64,000 nt of DNA from Pseudeuparius sepicola (lineage: Eukaryota > Arthropoda > Insecta > Coleoptera > Anthribidae). Positions 35,190 through 47,319 of the stretch are shown here, piece by piece (position 1 is the stretch's first letter; every line of letters starts with the position of its first letter). Below the pieces are notes generated by a model. The model made no database searches. It worked only from the letters and a program-made list of their open reading frames with translations, and was not told the origin of the DNA. The stretch is from the NCBI GenBank assembly GCA_963920635.1, contig OY987299.1:121087373-121151372 (forward strand), given 5' to 3'. Both the position numbers and the translations under genes were made by a program.

Positions 35190-36440
35190 ATATAATGTTA
35201 CATTTAAATATTGAGGCAAAATAAATGTTATGCACGGCCCTCGTAAAATAAACTTTACCGCCATTGGGCCCTAGCAGCACAGGAGAAACAATATCCAGCA
35301 TGAAAAGTCGACGCCATTACTGGTAGGTAGAATGCTTTTATCGGGCAGACCAGAATCACAGAATTCTGTGCCAGAATCACTAAAGAATGGAATGCGAGGA
35401 ATGCATCAGGGATGTACTCAAATATATTAGGAATTCCACCAGATTTGGGATTTCCCAGAATTATTTGCCTGTACTCTGCCATCAGTGTACCCCAGGTATA
35501 AACATTATTCATTCAACTGTGCACAGACGTTATAACAATATCCAAACCATTAATGTAAGAAAATAATTTAATCCCGGTCCTGTGTTCCATTGATTTTTAT
35601 AGGGCGTGGTCTAAAATAAAGAAATAACGTGACTTCAAAGTGAGATTGAGTGAGAATGAGTTTGTATAAAAAACGAAAGTCACTACCGCCGAGATCAAAG
35701 GCGCCGACAGGAAGATATACAACTGGGTATTCCCTCAACTGTGCTAGCAGGGCCTACTCAAGAGGCGCTTTCGGGTATGATGTGTCGAGCTCTGTGTGTT
35801 TGAGTTTGAGACTCTGTCTTGCTTGAGTGCCGTTCATACCCGAACGCGCTCTATAGGATCCAGTTATTATTTTTGTTTTATATCTATGAATTAACCTTAA
35901 ATTTACTATGCAAATGCTATAATTGCAAATAGAAATGGAAAAAAGGGTTGATAGTGAAGTTATGGTAAGTTATATTTTTCGTTAATTAGCATTGGCTCCG
36001 CAAGAGAATCAAGCGAAGGTCCATAAATCATCAAACTGACAATCAATGATTCTACTGCGCAACTCGGAGCGTCACGTGCCTAATAAACGGCTGGTGCTCG
36101 AGGGGGCAGGGGGGAGGAAAAAAGAGCAACTCTGGAGTATCAAGCCACAGATAATGGGTTATCTGTGATCAAGCTCAAGCAACGGACCTCCTAAATTTTA
36201 TTTAGGAGGTCCGTTGCTCAAGCATACCCGAAAGGATGAAATGGAAGTGGAGTACTCCTGAGTAGCTCTGGAGTGCTCTAAGTGTAATACCCGAAAGCGA
36301 CTCAGGTTAGTAGAGAAAACTAGTCACTAACCTTGGGGCCTACTACCTTCACGCCTCCACCAACAACCAATTTTTAGCCATGTGGCAGAGGGCGTTGGCG
36401 TCGCTCCCTTTTCTAGTGGGTTATGTGGTGGTGACTGGTG
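35190..36440. other. Intergenic stretch with hairpins, no gene
   Basis: No gene is supported. A palindromic half 'acggccctcgtaaaataaac' at about 35236 matches the complete hairpin at about 48436-48469. A perfect hairpin lies at 36179-36217 and another (cacagataa/ttatctgtg) at about 36146-36167. Phrases 'gcgctttcgggtat' (about 35766) and inverted 'atacccgaaagcgac' (about 36288) suggest a transposon with degraded ends of about 0.5 kb. Confidence 0.5.
36179..36217. repeat. Perfect 18-bp stem hairpin with TTT loop
   Basis: GCAACGGACCTCCTAAAT, then TTT, then its exact inverse. Too short for a pre-miRNA and no transcription evidence; most likely the collapsed ends of a fold-back element. Confidence 0.8.
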
Positions 36441-36442
36441 AC

Positions 36443-37025
36443 CAGAGAAATGGAGTGGGGAGAAAGCGCTTTGATCTACTGCACATCCCATTTCCAGGCA
36501 TATTTATTGGCCGCCATTTTGTCCTAACTTTGACGTTTGCAGTTTGTTCTCAGCGGTAGTTGTTGTATGTACAGCAGATAAATGGTTAGTATTTTTGGAA
36601 AATGTCGTGTGCAGTACCAAGCTGTAGGAATTATAAGTCTAGGAGACCTCCGGGAGTATCATTTCTCGGTAAGTTTAGTAAAAATAATCGCCGAAATTTT
36701 GGGCACCATAGGCGCGCATCTGTATAACTTTAATGATTTTGCAGATTTCCTAAAGATGATAAGATGTTGAATATGTGGTTAAAAATTCTTAACTTGGGGA
36801 GTGATTGGACTTTGAGTCCAAATAAATTTGTTTGTTCAAAACATTTTGCTGCTGATGCCTTTACTGTGCATCGTGGCGAACGAGGATGAAGACCTTTAAA
36901 GCAGTCTGCAGTGCCAAGTCTGTTAACAATGATACGCCCATGGATGAAGTTGGTTTAATATGGCCGTCACTTTTATTAGGCAGTTCGCGCAGCTTGTACC
37001 GTATTCACCCTACTCCATTTCTCTG
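36443..37025 (+). mobile_element. P-like non-autonomous element with THAP exon (family 1, second copy)
   Basis: Ends CAGAGAAATGGAGT and inverse ACTCCATTTCTCTG. The exon at 36602 reads MSCAVPSCRNYKSRRPPGVS, then after a probable intron (36667-36740) FPKDDKMLNMWLKILNLGSD and NKFVCSKHFAADAFTVHRGE, a full THAP finger (C-X4-C, FP, W, C-X2-H). A stop (TGA at about 36886) interrupts before the AVPS-like end (SAVPSLLT in the shifted frame). It is clearly related to 10259-10797. No transposase core follows. Confidence 0.85.
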
Positions 37026-37112
37026 ACCTGTATGCTGATGATACTGCGATAACCGCTTCCGGTCGTCGCAGTGAGCATGCGTGCAGGGTGTTCCAGGTGG
37101 CCGTGGATCATT
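37026..37112 (+). mobile_element. LINE reverse transcriptase scrap (YADDT box)
   Basis: About 85 bp translate as LYADDTAITASGRRSEHACR, the catalytic box of a Jockey-type reverse transcriptase. The piece is wedged between two P-like elements, so the rest of the LINE was lost or displaced. Confidence 0.7.
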
Positions 37113-37651
37113 GAGGTAGTATTGGAGGGGAGAAGCTGTCACGTCACCCAAAACGGGTTCAACTACGTCATAGATTACCAGAACAACGTCAATTCGTTGA
37201 CTCTGTGCTAAAAGTGCATTAAAAGTGGCTAAAAGTGCAGTTTTAATTGTTATTGCGAGCTATTGACCTCTGGAAATAAATATGTCATGTGCTGTACGTT
37301 GTTGCAGTAGCAATTTTGGACGAAAAGAAATTCACAGAAATTACATTTCACAGGTAATGTATACAGCAGACAGAGCCGTATCAATATAATTTATAATATC
37401 CACTTTGGTACTTTATGAAAAGAAAAATATTACCTTTATAACTACTCTAGGTATGTATATGACTGACTGACTAAACCCAGCTTTTGATTTCGTCGTTGTT
37501 CTCGTTTTTTTACATTTTTTATGATTTTACTAGGAATACTGTTTAATCAGACCCTGGCGTGTCAGCCATATTGATCACAGACTTAGCCACACCACCTGAA
37601 CCCGTTTGCTATATGCGACAAAGTTATGGCGCCTCTCCCCCCATACTACCT
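37113..37651 (+). mobile_element. P-like element family 2 with THAP first exon
   Basis: Starts AGGTAGTATTGGAGGGGA and ends with the near-inverse 'cccccccatactacct'. The first exon at 37282-37353 reads MSCAVRCCSSNFGRKEIHRN with C-X4-C of a THAP finger, ending at a GTAATG donor. The downstream half of the THAP domain is absent. A nearly identical copy in inverse orientation is at 46596-47453. Internally 'cagccatattgatcacagac' is exactly shared. Confidence 0.8.
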
Positions 37652-37698
37652 CAATTCAGAAAACATAGAAAACAAAAGGTTATCTGCTCGTCTCCTAA

Positions 37699-37715
37699 CA
37701 CCTATATATTTTGTG
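37699..37715 (-). repeat. Variant of the 16-bp dispersed sequence
   Basis: ACACCTATATATTTTGTGG, one base off the core, between CTAAC direct repeats (37695 and about 37718). Confidence 0.6.
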
Positions 37716-38342
37716 GTTCTAACCACAGAGATCGTATACTATATACTTAGAGTTCTGGAAATGTTTTTTTATGAATAGGTCGCCGAAAATCTTTGATATT
37801 GAGGTCCACTACACATGCGCATTTAATGCCTCGTTGATTTGACAGCTACCGACTGGGGATGACAGAGATCGTACATAGAGTGCTGAAGAGTGTTTTTTAA
37901 GAATACGGTGCGCGGAAAATCATTGACCAAAAATGAATATATATATTTTGGGGCCCATTACACATGCGCATTTAATATCTAGTTGACTTATGGCCCTGAG
38001 TGCATGGGTATTTTCTAGATCAAGGGAGAGACACACGATTTCTGGATAGAGACGGAATGAGTGAATGCAAGCAATAGCTCGACCAATAGGTCGAGAAAAA
38101 GTTTCCTTCTTTCTCTCAAAAATGTTTCCCTCCTATTCTCGAAACAACGTGCAAACTCAGTGCGTCCTACAAAATTAAAATTAGCCATGCCATAATGATG
38201 GAAGCTCCAGCCACAGAATAATTCTGTGCTCCAGCACTCTATACGATCTCTGACATCTCTGTGCCAGCCACAGGCGCCTGTAATGTGTATAACAGATTAG
38301 GGAGGCTGGAGAGTGGAGATGGAGGCCGTGTGGCCGTATTTT

Positions 38343-38377
38343 GGTTTTTCCTAACCTATATATTTTGTGGTTTTTCC
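38343..38377 (-). repeat. 16-bp dispersed sequence with 9-bp flanking duplication
   Basis: AACCTATATATTTTGT (38353-38368), preceded by one T, sits between exact copies of GGTTTTTCC at 38343-38351 and 38369-38377. It is about 100 bp upstream of the P-type transposase start. Confidence 0.9.
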
Positions 38378-38474
38378 GTCGATGGAGGAAGTCAATCAAC
38401 GATCAACGGTTTTTCTAACCAAACTTATTTGCGGTTGCGTTTTTATAAATTATTGTTATTTTAGTAGAACAAAA

Positions 38475-40360
38475 ATGGGCAAATGTGTTGTTTTATGTTG
38501 TAATAACAAGAGCAATAAAACAGAACACGACATAAGTTTCCATAGGTAGGGCTTTTTTCTGTTTTTGCATTTTTCCCCATTGAACCACAGATTGAACTAT
38601 GAGTAACCTTGTTCCACGGCCCTGGTAACGAAGGCCGTGCCTTGCACTGAACAAGTTTTTATATTTTGTGTTGTAGAATATCTACATCAAAAGGGCGCTA
38701 CAAAGAGTGGATGAAAGCAATTCGACGAGAAGATGTCTGTAAAACAAGTAAGATATGCTCGGCCCATTTTTCCCCTGATTGTTTTGAAATAAAAGGAGGG
38801 AAAAAAACACTTAAGGAGAACACTGTTCCAACTCTGTTACTGAAACCATTAAAGCCACAATTTAAGTAATAACCCAAATTTATTATTTTGTTATGTATTT
38901 AGCTCGTTATTTATTGTTTTATCAATATTTATATTTTAGTGTTAGAGTTGCGAGAGTTGATGATTCGTCTGATTTACCAGAGCTAACTTGTAGTAATAAG
39001 AATGAACTTGGCAGCAGTAGTCAGAATGAAAACGAGTTTGAATTTCCATCTGCTAGGTAGGTTGTGTGCCAATTGTGCCTGAGTTGCTCTTGTATAATTT
39101 ATAATCCACTGAGACTGATAAAGTTATTAAAATACGTGAAGTGGCAATAAGCATTCCATTGTGATTGTACATTGTATTGTTTCAGTTTTTCCATTGAAAA
39201 TGAAGTTCCTTCTACAAGTAGTGGTAGTGAAGGTTTACACGGTTTACCCAAAAGACATAGAAGGGATTTAAAATTTGACCATTTATACAGGTGATGTTCA
39301 TAAAATTGTTTTTATTGTTATTATTTTATGGGTTAAATTATTTTTAGTACATCTCCACGTGGTCTGAAACAAAAATATGACAATGTCGTACAAGAGAAGG
39401 TGCATATACGAAACAAGTTGTATGTTTCCAAGCGACGAGTGACCAGGCTTTTACAGAAGGTTGATAATTTACAAACTGTCATTCAAGAATTACAGGATAA
39501 AAACATTATCACAGAAGAAACATCTAGTGTTTTGGAAAAAAGTTTGGGTTTATCTGGTATCCCATTAGAGATTATGAAGGAGAACAGAAGTACAATGAAC
39601 ACCACTAAATTTCCAGAAGAACTTAGAAGTTTCGCAATTACTTTACAGTTATATTTGGCAAAGGTATATGACTATCTTCGGAAAACTTTCCATTTGGCAT
39701 TGCCTGTTCCTTCCATAATACGTACCTAGCTGGATGTCTTCGGTTGAGTGCAAACTCGGTTTTTAGGTTCTGCATTTAAAACTATTAAAATGAAAAAAAA
39801 AAGAATATGCAGAAAATAATATCGAAACAATAGTTTCGCTTTGTTTATATGAAATGGCTATAAAGAAACAAATCGAAAATATCCAAAACAAAACGCGGGT
39901 ATATTTTGACTTTGGTACAAATATTGAAGATGATCAACTTTCCTGTGCATCGGAAAGTTTTACTGTTAATGGCCGTCGCAATAAACGGGCATTGGAAAAT
40001 ACCCATTGCATACTTTTTCATAAAAAGCTTAACAATAAGAGAAAAAGCTAACATAGTGAAGGAAAATAACAGAAATTGGTGCTACCACAGTACCTATCTG
40101 TCACTTGCGGTGGTCCTATAGCTTACTTTGCAATGGCGAAAGAACTAGGAGCAAACATTGAAGATGTAAATAATTTAACACCGTATTTTAAAAATCCTGA
40201 GGATGGTTCTTAAATATTTGTAATATTTGATGAGTGCATGTGCTGAAGCTATGCGCAATAATTGGGTATTAAAGATGGTGAAAACAGAAATCAAATTCAA
40301 TTATATAGGTACAGCATCTGCATGAGGATCAAAAAGGAAAAATATAGAATTGGAAACTTA
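38475..40360 (+). pseudogene. P-element/THAP9-type transposase pseudogene
   Basis: Five exons stay in frame: 38475-38545, 38677-38865, 38940-39056, 39186-39290 and from 39348 to 39729. They encode a complete THAP finger (MGKCVVLCCNNKSN; IRREDVCKTSKICSAHFSPD; NTVPTLLLKP), a Ser/Glu linker, a coiled-coil-like segment (RVTRLLQKVDNLQTVIQELQ) and the typical P/THAP9 block KFPEELRSFAITLQLYLAKV. After 39729 the frame breaks repeatedly: the RNase H-like part is readable only in pieces (MAIKKQIENIQ, YFDFGTNIEDDQL, AVAINGHWKIPIAYF, AMAKELGANIEDVNNLTPYF). The position where relatives have an acidic DEM motif reads YEM, and the C-terminal part is missing. The intact 5' half could still encode a DNA-binding fragment. 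Confidence 0.88.
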
Positions 40361-41374
40361 AAAAATCTCATATACAGTGGCAACAACAGAAAATGAAGGT
40401 GAGATTCATTAGTTTTTCTTTTATAAATACAGGGTGGTTCAGTTTAATCCAGAAAAATTGTAGTAGGCAATTAATATACTTTTTTTTTAATCGGCACTGA
40501 AGAGTCTCAAAATCGTCGTTAAAGCTCAGAAATCGGCACTGAAGTAGCCCATTATTGTACGATTGTTCAATAAGTAGGCCTTGGCAAGATCGCCTAATTA
40601 TTTTGCCTAATAAAACTTCCTTTTTTCTATATAAATCGAGATATAAATATATGTACCTTGGCACTGGAGTTCCTTTTTATGACTCATGTGGTTTACATAA
40701 ATAACTATTTTTTGCAGGATATTCCTGTTCAATGTTTCCTTCGATTGCTCAGTTAAATTATAATCTCTTCTTGTGAAAGAATTTTATTTCCAAGTTTTCC
40801 AACAAAGTAAATTAAAAACTATATTTTTTATTATTTTTTTACATGTGATATTTCTACGTCGCTATTATGTCGCTATGCAATCTCTTTTCTTTTAAATAAA
40901 TAAACAAATGCCTTGACAGTCCCAAAAACTGCTTCTTCCTCTAATTTGAACTGGTGCTGCCTGCGCCATGGGCATAGAACAGAACAATTCCTTTTCCACA
41001 TACAGGGTATTTCCTAAGTCCGTGTAGAAAATGTAGGAGGTTAATCTTTGGTCCAAAGTATTATGATTGAGCTTACAACTACAGGACAAATCTCAATAGT
41101 TACTGAGATACAGGACGTTGAAGTTCTTCCTTCTTTAATTGAATTATGGCAATATCTCCCAAAATAATCAAGCTGCTGCACTGAAATTTGGCATGTTGTG
41201 TTTTTGGGGATGGAGGATGAACTGAAAATGTCAATTTCTTCGTATCTTACAGTTTACAGCTGTTTTTGGATCGTACTTTTACTAGTAACTTGTTTGAGGT
41301 TATCTTTTTGGTCTTGCAGGTTCATCATTTTAGTGTGTTTTTTTGATATATAGAATATATCCTTTACTCAAGGA
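40361..41374. repeat. Repeat scraps between the P pseudogene and hAT-like element
   Basis: About 40428 starts a CAGGGTGGTTC end; 40490-40640 matches the repeat at 6900-7060 and 8280; about 41003-41280 is a partial copy of the element at 56366 (CAGGGTATTTCCTAAG, then 'aatctcaatagttactgagat', 'ataatcaagctgctg'). No gene. Confidence 0.6.
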
Positions 41375-42424
<1,050 letters not shown>

Positions 42425-42942
42425 CTCAATGATTGTAGTTTCTTAACGAAATTATTTAGTGCAACGTTGTAAAAAATAGTGTGTAATTGCGTGTTTTTAA
42501 TGTAGATTTTTCAACTGTCTTATGAATGGAGTTTATGAATTAACCTCTGGTTGGTGGGACAATAACAGAGTTAGCACACCTTGGACTTTCCGCGTTTAAC
42601 TGACACATATTCCTCGAGAATGTCACTACACTTTTCACTGCACGAAGCAGGAGCTCTAATAACAATACAAGAGGCAATTTTGGTAAAAGTTCCCAACTGT
42701 GTACGCAGCCCCAGTTTGTTTTTTGAAATTTTGGCTACCCCCCTATTTTCGAGGTCTCTGAACACGAATCTGACCTTAGATTTTGGTATTCGGACGTAGT
42801 TTCCGAGAAAATGAATGTTCATTTTTCCTTTTCACACCTTCACTTTTTACGGCGATATTTGTGGTTATAATCGGGATGAATTTTTACCGTTGATTGAGTT
42901 TTTACTGTAGGGTAGACTGGCAGAGTGCAGGTAGAGAATCAT

Positions 42943-43088
42943 GGAAAAATAGTACATTGTGTACCTAGTAGGAAAAGCTGAACATTCCCGGACAACCGTA
43001 AAGATTGCCTGTCGAGGCGTAAGCCGAGACTGGCAATACGGAGTCGGGGAATGTGGCTTTTCCTACGAGGTATACATACTATTTTTCC
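42943..43088. repeat. GC-rich-centre fold-back repeat
   Basis: Arms 'ggaaaaatagtac...taggaaaagc' and 'gcttttccta...tactatttttcc' flank a centre 'gcctgtcgaggcgtaagccg', which is unusually GC-rich here. About 145 bp in all. It lies about 240 bp upstream of the Crypton-like frame. Confidence 0.75.
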
Positions 43089-43330
43089 GAAAATCGAAAA
43101 TTACTCAAAGAAGATAAATTATTACAATCAACTTGTTAAAATTTTGAAATAAGCATTATTAATTTTATTCACAAATAAAGGATGCAATGAAATATTTGTT
43201 TTGTAACTATGGAAACAAAGTAATATTGAATTGTCAAACTTGACGCATGAAAAGTTTATTTTTGGCGTTTTCCCATAGTGTTTTCCGCGTTTTCGAACGT
43301 TCTAAAAAGCAAAAGTAAAAGTATAAAGTG

Positions 43331-44002
43331 ATGAGTGATGATGACTGTTCCATTTCTGGAACCCCCCCAGAACTCACGGAAGCAGTAAATACTGCCTCCT
43401 TGGATTTGTTGCCAACAAAATCCAGAGAAAAATATAACTATGCATACAATCGTTTTATGGAATATCGTAAGAATAAAAATGCAAGTTCATTCTCAGAAAA
43501 TGTTGTAATGGCATACTTCTTGGAGCTTGGTTCCAAGATGAAATCTTCTACTTTGTGGGCGAACTATTCAATGTTGAAGGCAACCCTTGCAATTAGACAT
43601 GATGTGGATATATCTAAATATCCAAAACTTCATTCATTATTGAAACGGCAGGCAGAAGGCTATAGGCCAAAAAAATCCAAGATTTTAACTAAAGAACAAA
43701 TCAACAAATTTATCCAGGAAGCTTCAGATAAAGAATATTTAATGATTAAGGTAGGGTCACAAAACTTCAATTTTTATTCGGATTATTTACATATTTATTT
43801 ATTGTTGTAGGTTGCTGTAATATTTGGTATTTCTGGAGCTTGTAGAACGGACGAGTTAGTTAAAATGACCTTACAAGATGTAGAAGACCTACAATCTAAG
43901 CTTTTAGTTGGCATACCAGACTCTAAAACGAATACATCAAGATCATTTGTAGTAAAAATTGTTTTCGAAAAACTTGTTCTCAATCATTTTTTTAGTTTAT
44001 AA
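43331..44002 (+). CDS. Crypton-like tyrosine recombinase fragment
   Basis: Two exons, 43331-43750 and 43811-44002, read in frame for 223 residues. The first (NTASLDLLPTKSREKYNYAY onward) looks like the SAM-like core-binding domain of Crypton/phage-type tyrosine recombinases; the second starts the catalytic domain with IFGISGACRTDELVKMTLQD, which contains the first catalytic Arg. The HxxR box and the nucleophilic Tyr are missing: after SRSFVVKIVF the frame drifts and stops, and a palindrome-rich segment follows. It is therefore truncated and cannot be a full recombinase. It could be a decayed Crypton or a domesticated N-terminal piece; the frame has no stops so the decay is recent or the piece is used. 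Confidence 0.75.
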
Positions 44003-44005
44003 ATA

Positions 44006-44340
44006 ACTGTAAGGAAATAATATTTCCTTACAGTACAAAAATAAATATTTCCTAACAGTTACTTTCCGTTGCCTGGCAACGACTAAGTGCAAGGAAATAT
44101 TGACTTTTTCTTTCAAAAATGTTATCAAAAATGTCAATATTTCTGATTGATTTTCGGAAAAAGATATTCCCTTACGCCTTTCTCTTGTAAAATTCTTATT
44201 TCATGTTCAATGTTCATGGAAACAGGGAAGGAAATAATTGAATGTTCAAGTCACAAAATATATGGTTCAAGTGACCAAGTTGGGCGGATACAGCACAAGC
44301 TGAACAATACCACAGAATTAGTTATTCTGTGACAATACAT
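44006..44340. repeat. Palindromic segment after the Crypton-like frame, plus 16-bp variant
   Basis: AACTGTAAGGAAATA is mirrored immediately by TATTTCCTTACAGT, with further 'gcaaggaaatattg' echoes to 44105. At 44244-44272 a shortened form of the dispersed sequence (cacaaaatatatg) lies between exact GTTCAAGT direct repeats. Confidence 0.65.
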
Positions 44341-44699
44341 ATTAGTTCCAACCATTGAGGTAGGAGCACAGTTCAGTTTATCCTGTTCTGTTGGTAGGAG
44401 GCACGATAGAGTTACCCACGATATGTCAGTAACGAATTCGAAAACAAGGCAAATCTGCGCATCTACGTCAGTTGCGAGTCACGAATTCAAAATGCGGTTG
44501 TGTTTTACGATTTTTTATAGTTTACAGTTTAATGTGTCAAGAAAAAAGTGTAAACAACTGCCAGTCCAGCACGACAGTGCTTTAAAATAGGCCAGAAATG
44601 CCGGAATGTGCAGTCAGCGTTTGTCCAAATAATAACAGAAACAGTAAGGGAACGGAAATTAAGTACTATAGATTTCCCAAGGACAATAATCTTGCCCAC

Positions 44700-44738
44700 A
44701 CAAAATATATATAGGTTAGGTCACAAAATATATAGGTT
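44700..44738 (+). repeat. Two tandem copies of the 16-bp dispersed sequence
   Basis: A variant with one extra TA (44700-44717), then an exact ACAAAATATATAGGTT at 44723-44738, separated by AGGTC. GGTTAGG borders the second copy on both sides. They interrupt the THAP-coding frame just after FPKDNNLA. Confidence 0.85.
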
Positions 44739-45526
44739 AGGTTATATATAGGGATAGATAGGCAACTCCCTATAATTTTTGGATGCCATATGCCCCCTGG
44801 TGACCTAAGTACAAACTAGACTATTTAAGCGGGAAATTTGAAATCTTTTATAGTCATTATACTTACAATTTTTAAGACACTTTAATTTTATAAATCCACA
44901 TAGATATATGATAAATATTTATGTCTATGTCGAGTTATAAAATTAAAACGCGATAAATGACAATATTAGGATAGGTATAATGAAAGCAAAGATTATATGG
45001 GAATAATAATTTTATATATTACAAACAGTTTGTAAAATACATTCACCACAATAACGCTAAACATAACAGATACAGATATATTACATTTTAGTCTTCTTAA
45101 GGTTATTTATAAGTAAATTAAGAAAGACATGTATTGTTTGAGTTGATAAAATCTAAAATCTGCATACTTTTTTTCCGGAGAAGAAATGTTTCCAAGTATT
45201 GATGGTTCAGCTGCAGGGTACAGGGTACCATTATAGTACGTACCTACTAGCTATTATATAGTGGAATCTTATTGGGTAAATCCTCGGATGAATTTCTCCC
45301 TGAATCTGTAGAAAATAATAAATAATAATTATTATTAGTCTTTCATGGTGCACTGGGTATGATACTCGCAGAATCCTAGATATCATTTTAGTAATTTATT
45401 AAAAAGGTATAAAAAAGACGCGATAGGCAAGTTGTTGCAAATAGAATTGAATTTTTAGAAATCTTTCAACAATCTTGAACACGAATCCCGACCAATAAAT
45501 CCCAGGTAGGACAATTTAAAGAAGGC

Positions 45527-45800
45527 CATGACTCGGGGTACGCTAACGTGCCGTTAATTTTACCACTGCAGGAACGCTAAAATTAATAACGGGGTACTTC
45601 TGTTACATTTTCAGAAAAAAATCAAAATACGTAATTAAGGCTCTGCCGAATGCAACAAGGGAAATTTGATTTTTTAAATTACCTAGGTATACATTTTTTT
45701 TTTCGAAAAATACACCATTAATTTTAGCATGCGTCACTAATTTTAGCCTTGCTGTGTGGTAAACAGAGCGGCATATAAACGTGCCCCGAGTCACAACGTG
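45527..45800. repeat. Inverted-repeat segment
   Basis: 'catgactcggggtacgctaacgtgcc' is echoed in inverse by 'aaacgtgccccgagtcacaacg'. About 270 bp, non-coding, inside the insertion carried by the 44.4-46.6 kb element. Confidence 0.5.
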
Positions 45801-45834
45801 TGAAGAAATTTAAACACCATTTGTAATACTTCTT

Positions 45835-46145
45835 ACCAATGCAAACTATGGGCGAAAATAAAGATTGCACAGCATCCTCCTTAATCCTAGAGTTGGACCA
45901 TTTGCCTCCTGGGTATGTGCATGTACAATCTGGCGTAAAATGCATGTCACAAACCCGTTAGCATCTTGATGATTCAAGGAGATCATTTAATTGGTTGTTC
46001 CCATTTTTTCAGACCAAGTTTACAAAGCTGTAAAAATAGCAGTTTGTTTTATCACAATAAAATCTAGATATTTTACTTACCGTTTTGTCCTTGGGAAAAA
46101 TATGCATTTCCATCTTCGACCGTCGCGCGTCGCGTCGTCCTTCTT
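45835..46145 (-). pseudogene. Minus-strand THAP remnant
   Basis: On the minus strand a first exon ends VKKDDATRDGRRWKCIFFPR then a GTAAGT donor (about 46079). After a possible acceptor near 46038 comes LCKLGLKKWEQPIK, a stop and frameshift, then RVCDMHFTPDC and KEDAVQSLFSPI. The order FP, W, C-X2-H-F, AV(P/Q)SLF is that of a THAP finger. Internal stops make it dead. A GT donor after CIG at about 45835 suggests further exons that are not recognisable. Confidence 0.6.
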
Positions 46146-46998
46146 CACAACCAGGTACACAACAAACCAAAACCATTTTAAAAACCAAACCAAATAATTA
46201 TGAAAATAACGATAAATATATAAATGAACAAAACAAACACTAAAAAACGCAGAAAATGTGAAAAACACGAAAAACTATAAATAAAACGAACCGAGAATCA
46301 CAAACAAAACATGTCAAACGCAACGCCACAAATTAAAATAATGGCCGCCGGGCGCCGGCCGCCACCTACCAATTTTTGATAATAATTGACAGAAATACGC
46401 CATAAGCGCCCTGCGACCTAAGTACAAACTATTGGGAAGGCTTTGATAAGTACAAGGGGGAGTTTCCAGGCCCTGATCTTGCCAAAAAATCGATTGCTGC
46501 ATGCCGCAGACAAGACATATGGAGCAATTTAAATTCTGACTCGCAACTGACGCGTCACAAGATGCGCAATGACATACCGTGGTAAGTTTATCGTGGTAGG
46601 AGGTAGTATGGGGGGGGAGGCGCCATAACATTACTTTGTCGCATATATAGCAAACGGGTTCAGGGGGTGTGGCTAAGTCTGTGATCAATATGGCTGACAC
46701 GCAGTATTCCTAATAAAATTATAAAAAACCTACGAAAGAAAATATGGGGTTATTTTGAATCGAAGTAAGAAACACCTGTAGGCAATCCTTGAAAGATACA
46801 TACCTAGAGTAGTTATAAAGGTAATATTTTTCTTTTCATAAAGTACCAAAGTGGATATTATAAATTATATTGATACGGCTCTGTGTCTATTGTTTACATT
46901 ACCTGTGAAATGTAATTCCTGTGAATTTCTTTTTGTCCACTTTAGAATTGCTACTGCAACACCGTACAGCACATGACATATTTGCTGGCAATAACAAG

Positions 46999-47319
46999 AG
47001 CCGCGTTCCTTTTGCCACTTTTCTTAAGAATTCTTACTTTATCTCAGTTGGTGGCAGTTCCTTTTACAAATGAGAATATGAGCTAAAGTGAGATTTTTTA
47101 CCTCCCCCTTTACCCTTTAAGCACATCCTCGCGAGGACACTCACTATCGAGCATATTGGCTCAGTTTGGTGGTGGGGAAAATGTCCCTTTCACAAGACTA
47201 GCCTTTGAGAGGAAAAAACAAACTGAGTGGCTCGGCTGCCTCGGCTCACAAAATATATAGGTTAGCTCGGCTAACAACTGAGCTAAAGTTCTCAGTGTAG
47301 GGGCAAAAGGAACGCGGCT
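46999..47319. mobile_element. MITE with AGCCGCGTTCCTTTTGCC ends
   Basis: The left end AGCCGCGTTCCTTTTGCC has an exact inverse at 47302-47319. It is nested in the P-like copy and itself contains a 16-bp dispersed sequence at 47248-47263. Non-coding. Confidence 0.8.
47240..47272 (+). repeat. 16-bp dispersed sequence with 7-bp flanking duplication
   Basis: ACAAAATATATAGGTT (47248-47263) lies between CTCGGCT copies at 47240-47246 and 47266-47272. The neighbourhood is already repetitive (ctcggct also at about 47231), so here the duplication is less decisive. Confidence 0.75.

Larger units (their letters stand above)
44391..46598 (+). mobile_element. P-like element with split THAP domain and inner insertions
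   Basis: Inverse ends: 'ggtaggaggcacgatag' with 'gcgcatctacgtcagttgcg' on the left match 'cgcaactgacgcgtcac' and 'tatcgtggtaggagg' strand-inverted at 46545-46598. The left THAP exon at 44598 reads MPECAVSVCPNNNRNSKGTE then YYRFPKDNNLA (C-X4-C and FP). Near the right end 46455-46530 reads FPGPDLAKKSIAACRRQDIW, like the following THAP helix. The frame is cut at 44697 by two copies of the 16-bp dispersed sequence. A 17-bp direct repeat (gacctaagtacaaacta) at 44802 and 46415 brackets 1.6 kb of later insertion. Confidence 0.65.
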
